This document shows positions 27,240 through 30,991 of a stretch of 30,991 bases of DNA, in pieces. This stretch comes from Mesostigma viride (lineage: Eukaryota; Streptophyta; Mesostigmatophyceae; Mesostigmatales; Mesostigmataceae): positions 1 to 30,991 of the forward strand of contig RPFO01001521.1 of assembly GCA_009746045.1 (NCBI GenBank), given 5' to 3'. Made by a program: the position numbers and the translations under genes. The notes under the pieces were generated by a model. It saw only the letters and a list, made by a program, of their open reading frames with translations. It was not told the origin of the DNA and did not search any database. Numbering within the stretch: the stretch's first letter is position 1; every line of letters begins with the position of its first letter.

Positions 27240-28771
27240 AGGTGCACCACGCCGTCTTCTTCCAGGTACAGGGCAACGCAGAGACCTGGTTGTCCTACCG
27301 GACCACGGAGTCCCAAAAGACGCCGTGGCAGCCCGCGGGGACTCGACAGGAAGGCGCGCCACGGTGCGGGAAGGCGATGACACAGCCTTACAAGTTTGAT
27401 GCGGAGGGGCGGCCGCTGTTTGGCGTCCGACTTGTGGATCCAGACCGCATTCCGATGTTGCAGGACACCCCAGCCTTCGCACCATTGAACATGGAGTTTC
27501 TGGGGAAGGAGCTGGAGTCGATCAAAACAAGGGTCGAGAAGTTGCCCCATGGCATCTGGCAGTGGTACTTTCCGCCCGACACCATCAAGCCAAACGAGGC
27601 CTTTTTCGCAAAAGTCCCACATGCCCCTGAGGAGGTGCCTGAGGAGTGGCGCCCTTTGCCGTGGCCATCTCGCGCGGACATCTCCGCCCTGCGTGAGCAC
27701 GATGCAGCGCCTGAACCACCACCGACGCAAGAAGAGCACTTCATGGCGTTGGTCGACGCAGAGGCGGTGCGCGTCACCCCGCTGGTAGACCGAGTTCTTC
27801 ATGATGGCCACACACAGCAGGAATGGGCGGCAGAAGACAGGGCCATGACAGCCAAGGTCGCTTACTTGAAGCGCATGCAAGGCGTTGAGAAAGGCTCCGC
27901 TGTTCTATACTGGCACCCTTCAGCTGGTATTCTCTGCAACTCGAAGCTCACGTGGACTCCAGTCCTCTTTGGCATCATCAAGGAGGTGGTTGCGAAGGAG
28001 GATGGCGGCCAACCTTCTATTGAGCTCTTTGTATACCGCGCTAAGCATTTGCGTGACACGTGGCACCCGTGGAACCCAGACATTGCGCAATGGCCCCATC
28101 CGCCAACCACTGCGGCGCACACGGTGATCATCACCGCGTCAGACCTCGTCTTGACACAAGTGGTGGGCAAGCGAGGTCAGCCGCCCCATGCAGTCTCCTT
28201 GGGTGCGAACAAAAAGCTCACCAAGGAGTGCCTAAAGGCGCTGAAGGAGGTGCCCTATGACGCGGAACACCCGGTCGTGAAGTGGCAAGATGCTGAATGC
28301 TCGAAGGGCATCGTCGGCATGGCGAAGGCATGCTGGGAAGGCATAAGGCTGCAGGTCAAGAGTGGCAGCCGCAACCTCGTAGGGCAAGTCGTGTGTCATT
28401 GGGCGTCGGAGCGTGTGACATCCGCGGACGGTCGCACCGAAAGCCGGGACGGCAGGTACCATGGTCGTGTCGCTGTTGTCGACACGCAAAACGACATGGT
28501 AGCCATGTACTGGGGTGCCCGTTGGGAGGAGGACGCGGTTTCTTGTGTGCCTCTCCACGAGCTGGAGGCACAGATCTGCGGGTGCCCCGGTGTGGTCGTC
28601 CCTGCGTTGCAAGCGCCGGATATCACCCTGGCCGAGGCTCGATTGCGCGAGATGGTTCCACCCAGCGACGATGTGGCGGAGAACAACAACGCAGGCGCCT
28701 CCCGGCGTCGGAAGCGAGCGCTCATCCTTGCCGATGACGATGACGACGACGACGACGACGACGACTGCTGA
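27071..28771 (+). CDS. C-terminal domain of the putative transposase, out of phase
   Basis: After the last five-G repeat copy the in-phase reading is this frame: repeat residues (GGGAGLSTGGGAGQSTGGG), then QPVPEKRGRSMKVHHAVFFQ and about 510 residues of ordinary globular sequence. Segments include KLPHGIWQWYFPPDTIKPNE, SAVLYWHPSAGILC and VVGKRGQPPHAVSLGANKK. The tail is a run of about 11 Asp before the stop at 28769-28771. Good coding character with no promoter or own start region shows that it belongs to the gene beginning at 23607, giving an ancestral protein of about 1,720 aa. An intron inside the array could also restore the phase. No catalytic motif is recognised here. Confidence 0.65.
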   Translation, partial: AALPARVGGGAGLSTGGGAGQSTGGGAGQPARGGPEAQPAGGGAAQPVPEKRGRSMKVHHAVFFQVQGNAETWLSYRTTESQKTPWQPAGTRQEGAPRCGKAMTQPYKFDAEGRPLFGVRLVDPDRIPMLQDTPAFAPLNMEFLGKELESIKTRVEKLPHGIWQWYFPPDTIKPNEAFFAKVPHAPEEVPEEWRPLPWPSRADISALREHDAAPEPPPTQEEHFMALVDAEAVRVTPLVDRVLHDGHTQQEWAAEDRAMTAKVAYLKRMQGVEKGSAVLYWHPSAGILCNSKLTWTPVLFGIIKEVVAKEDGGQPSIELFVYRAKHLRDTWHPWNPDIAQWPHPPTTAAHTVIITASDLVLTQVVGKRGQPPHAVSLGANKKLTKECLKALKEVPYDAEHPVVKWQDAECSKGIVGMAKACWEGIRLQVKSGSRNLVGQVVCHWASERVTSADGRTESRDGRYHGRVAVVDTQNDMVAMYWGARWEEDAVSCVPLHELEAQICGCPGVVVPALQAPDITLAEARLREMVPPSDDVAENNNAGASRRRKRALILADDDDDDDDDDDC

Positions 28772-29110
28772 AGCGCGAGCAGCGGTTGTTGTCATTGAGC
28801 TGCTCATGTGCTGCTGCTGCTGCTGCTGCTGCTGTGCTGCCATGCTACTGTTGCTGCATTGCTGCCGTGCTGCTGTTGTGCTGTTGTGCTGATGTGTTGC
28901 TGCATTGCTGCCGTGCCGCTGATGTATTGCTGTCGTGCTGCTGCTGCTGTTGATGCACTGCTGCATTACGGCCGTGCTGCTGAGCTACAGTTGTGCTGCT
29001 GCTGTGCTACGGTCATGCTGCTGCTGTGTTGCTGGGCTGATGTGTTGTTGCATTGATGTAGTGGCTATTGTTCCGCTACTACAATTTGCTACTGATGCCG
29101 CTGCTGGTGC
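28772..29110 (+). repeat. CTG/TGC-rich low-complexity tract after the transposase stop
   Basis: Imperfect CTG, TGC and GTTG triplets continue to about 29110 and give Leu- or Cys-rich shadow translations. This is probably untranslated 3' region that grew by triplet slippage. Confidence 0.8.
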
Positions 29111-29908
29111 TTTTTTGCATGGCAGTGCCCGCTATGTTCACACCACTGTTGCCGCGGTTGGTATCGCGTGATTTCCACCGGTTGTGCGTTGACATGTGTT
29201 ACTCATGCATTTCCCGCTATATTTGGTAGCACGCGGTTTCGCGTTAGTTAGGTGCAGACAGCTGCATGTAGACAAACATCTTGTTTAAGTCGGTCAATTA
29301 ACGGTTCTTGACGCATCATGGTCCAAGTCGACCGACCTGTAGGGACCAGTAGAGCAATTGTCTAGGAGAAAGAGCGTGATCGCTGCAGAAGCCGCGTGGC
29401 AGCCGTGGCTGTACCTGTAGTACGACCTGCATATATATGGATACTGTATTTGGATACTGGGTTGTTTATCAATTCTGGTTTTAATTTATTTAGTGTACCT
29501 GGTGTTGGCATGCCAACTCAGTGCTAAACTACTTTATGCACAATGATGCAACTTGATGCTATAGTGACGTGCCACGATGTAACTTTATTAACTTCACCAT
29601 TAGTCATGGGGTCAATAGGATTGCTCATTATGCCATGTTAACATGAACCATGGGTTACGTAATAGTGAAAACAGTAATCATGATGCTCCACTTGAAGTCT
29701 CCAACATGGTCATGTTTGGAATTTTATTGATCATATTTACAATATATGAAAAGAGACAACAAACGTGGAAGCATGGCACGCCGAGGCCGATAATATATGT
29801 GTGAAATATGAAAAGAGACAACATCTTTGGCAAGCATGATCATATCATGCTTGCCAAACATATGAATGATATCGACCATGTCCAGAAACCATGTTTGCCA
29901 ATGGTGCA
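29111..29908. other. Transposon right subterminal region with a perfect hairpin
   Basis: AT-rich and non-coding, with repeated GAAAAGAGACAAC words near 29750 and 29812. A perfect 15-bp-arm hairpin lies at 29826-29858 (TTTGGCAAGCATGAT, loop CAT). No gene is recognised. Confidence 0.55.
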
Positions 29909-29945
29909 TTTAGGATACATTTGAAGCTGTGCAAATGTATCCTAA
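29909..29945. repeat. Hairpin at the right transposon end, including the direct-repeat copy
   Basis: TTAGGATACATTTG (29910-29923) and its complement (29932-29945) flank the loop AAGCTGTG. The left arm with the loop is the right copy of the 19165-19191 direct repeat. The right arm is part of the outer inverted repeat. Confidence 0.75.
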
Positions 29946-29961
29946 TCCGGTAAAACCACCC
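29933..29961 (-). repeat. Transposon terminal inverted repeat, right
   Basis: A perfect reverse complement of 19131-19159. Helicase coding sequence resumes at 29962. Confidence 0.88.
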
Positions 29962-30457
29962 GGCTGGGGACGAAGCACCACCTCCACGAGAAGATTAAGG
30001 AGATGATGGCCGCCGACTCCCTGTTCGACTCAAGTCCTTCAGATCGTGCGGCCTCGCGAGGGCTTGGCGGTCTCGATGAAGATGCTGGAGGGGACTGGCA
30101 TCATGCAGTGGGCGCTGGACCCGGACAGCGAGCATCGCCATGTCATCAGTCGCTTCGATGTCGCCGTCATAGGGATAGGATCGACAAGGAGATGGCAGGC
30201 ATCCCACCTTCGCGAGGTCCGTGTTTGAGTATAGGGTCAAGGGGAGGGACGGATCTGGCCCCAGTTATGCACAGAGCGTTGGGATGATTCGGAAGATGAT
30301 CACACCTGTCCTAGGGATTACCGTGAGCACCGAGAACCGTAAGAGGGCGAGTGGTGGCGAGCTTGTTCTGTCGAAGGCCAGCATGATCAATTTTTGTGAG
30401 CGATACAAGCCCATGTGGTGGGCAACGAGAAATTCGACGCATTTTGCCATTCGATGA
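29962..30457 (+). pseudogene. Displaced, frameshifted C-terminus of the primase-helicase
   Basis: The codon CGG formed by base 19130 plus 29962-29963 is followed in phase by LGTKHHLHEKIKEMMAADSL. The protein character then passes to a second frame from about 30046 (VSMKMLEGTGIMQWALDPD, then HVISRFDVAVIG). It passes to a third frame from about 30190 (RSVFEYRVKGRDG, then VLSKASMINFCERYKPMWW), with a stop at 30455-30457. About 165 codons would be added to the 962 upstream, for a full-length protein of about 1,127 aa. At least two single-base shifts show decay after, or independent of, the transposon insertion. It can no longer be made as part of the helicase unless the transposon is excised and the shifts are repaired. 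Confidence 0.75.
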
Positions 30458-30516
30458 CAACTTCCCTTTCTTGAACGCCAGCTCCTTGGCTGAGGGCGAG
30501 GCGGTATGTGTCGAAT

Positions 30517-30522
30517 AATAAA
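30517..30522 (+). terminator. Polyadenylation-type signal AATAAA after the helicase end
   Basis: AATAAAG lies 60 bp past the helicase stop and is followed by a T-rich run, between the last coding base and the right terminal repeat. This fits the 3' end of the original helicase transcript. Confidence 0.4.
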
Positions 30523-30553
30523 GTTGGATTTTTTTTGTCATTGTGCGCATTTC

Positions 30554-30775
30554 TTGAAATAACTCACGGACCCCCCTAGACAAAAGTACCAGTTCTTTAC
30601 TATATAATAGATGGTACTTTTGTCTAGGTTTACCATCGACACCTCTCATCGATCATCGACAGCCGTCGAACCTGGCCAAACATTGTACGGACCCCCTAGA
30701 CAAAAGTACCAGTTCTTTACTATATAATAGATGGTACTTTTGTCTAGGTATAGCATCGATACTCTCAATCGATCA
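30554..30775 (-). repeat. Right terminal repeat of the virus, inverted
   Basis: Two palindromes with the same 17-bp arms and 20-base loop lie at 30575-30628 and 30695-30748, again exactly 120 bp apart. The inner edge is the inverse of the left inner edge (TCCGTGAGTTATTTC). The spacer between them is diverged from the left spacer except for the words CCAAACATTGTACGGACC and CATCGA. A third spacer begins at 30749 and fades by about 30775-30815, so the outer end is eroded. Confidence 0.9.
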
Positions 30776-30991
30776 TTGCCCCACCATAGTACCCACCCGG
30801 GCATGATTCTATCACTCGTACCGTGACCTGAGACCCGGAACCCGAGTTTTCGGTCTCTCAAACATGCACTAACAATGGGAGGAGTCCTGGTTTGCGTTTA
30901 ATGATTCTAGGTTTTCTTGTTATTCTATTTTAATAAACAATAAACATTAATTTATGGCTAAAATTTTGAATAAAATTATACAATTATTTAT
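30776..30991. other. Right flank, AT-rich, no gene
   Basis: Possible remains of a third repeat spacer (ACCCGGGC near 30797) give way to unique AT-rich sequence with poly-A/T runs toward the window end. No gene is visible. Confidence 0.5.

Noticed and set aside
25450-27276. 608-aa Pro/Arg-rich leftward open frame
   Set aside because: It exists only because the GC-rich array lacks stops on either strand. There is no globular sequence at either end and no start context.
28232-28966. Leftward 244-aa frame at the end of the transposase gene
   Set aside because: It is antisense to a well-formed globular C-terminal domain, and its N-terminus is Gln/Ser repeat from the CTG tract.

Overview
The window looks like nuclear DNA of a unicellular eukaryote, most plausibly an alga or other protist. 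It carries an endogenous polinton-like virus (PLV), and a large DNA transposon sits inside that virus. The eukaryotic setting is suggested by long low-complexity tracts (a 750-bp CT-rich tract, CAG/CTG runs, minisatellites), a decayed LINE-type ORF1 fragment, and transposon genes built around polyglutamine and repeat arrays. I cannot assign a species.

Layout. 1-2929: host flank, with a CT-rich satellite, mostly non-coding DNA, a broken LINE ORF1-like fragment (1664-2267) and its probable 3' tail ending in (TTAA)n. 2930-3246: left terminal repeat of the virus, a 120-bp unit repeated in tandem, each unit carrying a 17-bp-arm palindrome. 3251-12633: leftward virion genes (hypothetical, a frameshifted gene, an Ig-repeat adhesin/lectin spike, a 56-aa protein, double-jelly-roll major capsid protein, a small basic virion protein, penton-like minor capsid protein, a hypothetical, a C2H2 zinc-finger protein, and a long fibre-like protein split by a frameshift). 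12672-19150: rightward genes (coiled-coil protein, A32/FtsK-type packaging ATPase, AT-hook protein, tyrosine recombinase, primase-helicase). The rest of the primase-helicase gene lies at 29962-30457, followed by the right, inverted copy of the palindromic terminal repeat (30554-30775).

The primase-helicase gene is split by a 10.8-kb insert (19131-29961) bounded by a perfect 29-bp inverted repeat. Removing the insert rejoins the helicase reading frame across the junction. The virus is then about 17 kb, the normal PLV size. The insert carries two divergent genes. One, leftward, encodes a cysteine-rich, polyglutamine (FPQQQQQ)n protein. The other, rightward, encodes a large protein with an RNase-H/DDE-like core resembling DUF7869 proteins, followed by a GC-rich repeat linker and a C-terminal domain. 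The linker has seven one-base losses, all in the same G-run of different repeat units. They leave the C-terminal domain one frame away from the N-terminal domain, although no stop codon occurs in any forward frame of the array.

How it fits together: the ATPase packages DNA into a capsid made of the major capsid and penton proteins. The recombinase and palindromic termini are the likely integration and end-processing module. The primase-helicase drives replication, possibly from iterons just upstream of its gene. The two spike/fibre genes are candidates for host attachment. The transposon has probably disabled replication of this copy. Several other reading-frame breaks show either decay or homopolymer sequencing error; the sequence alone cannot separate these.
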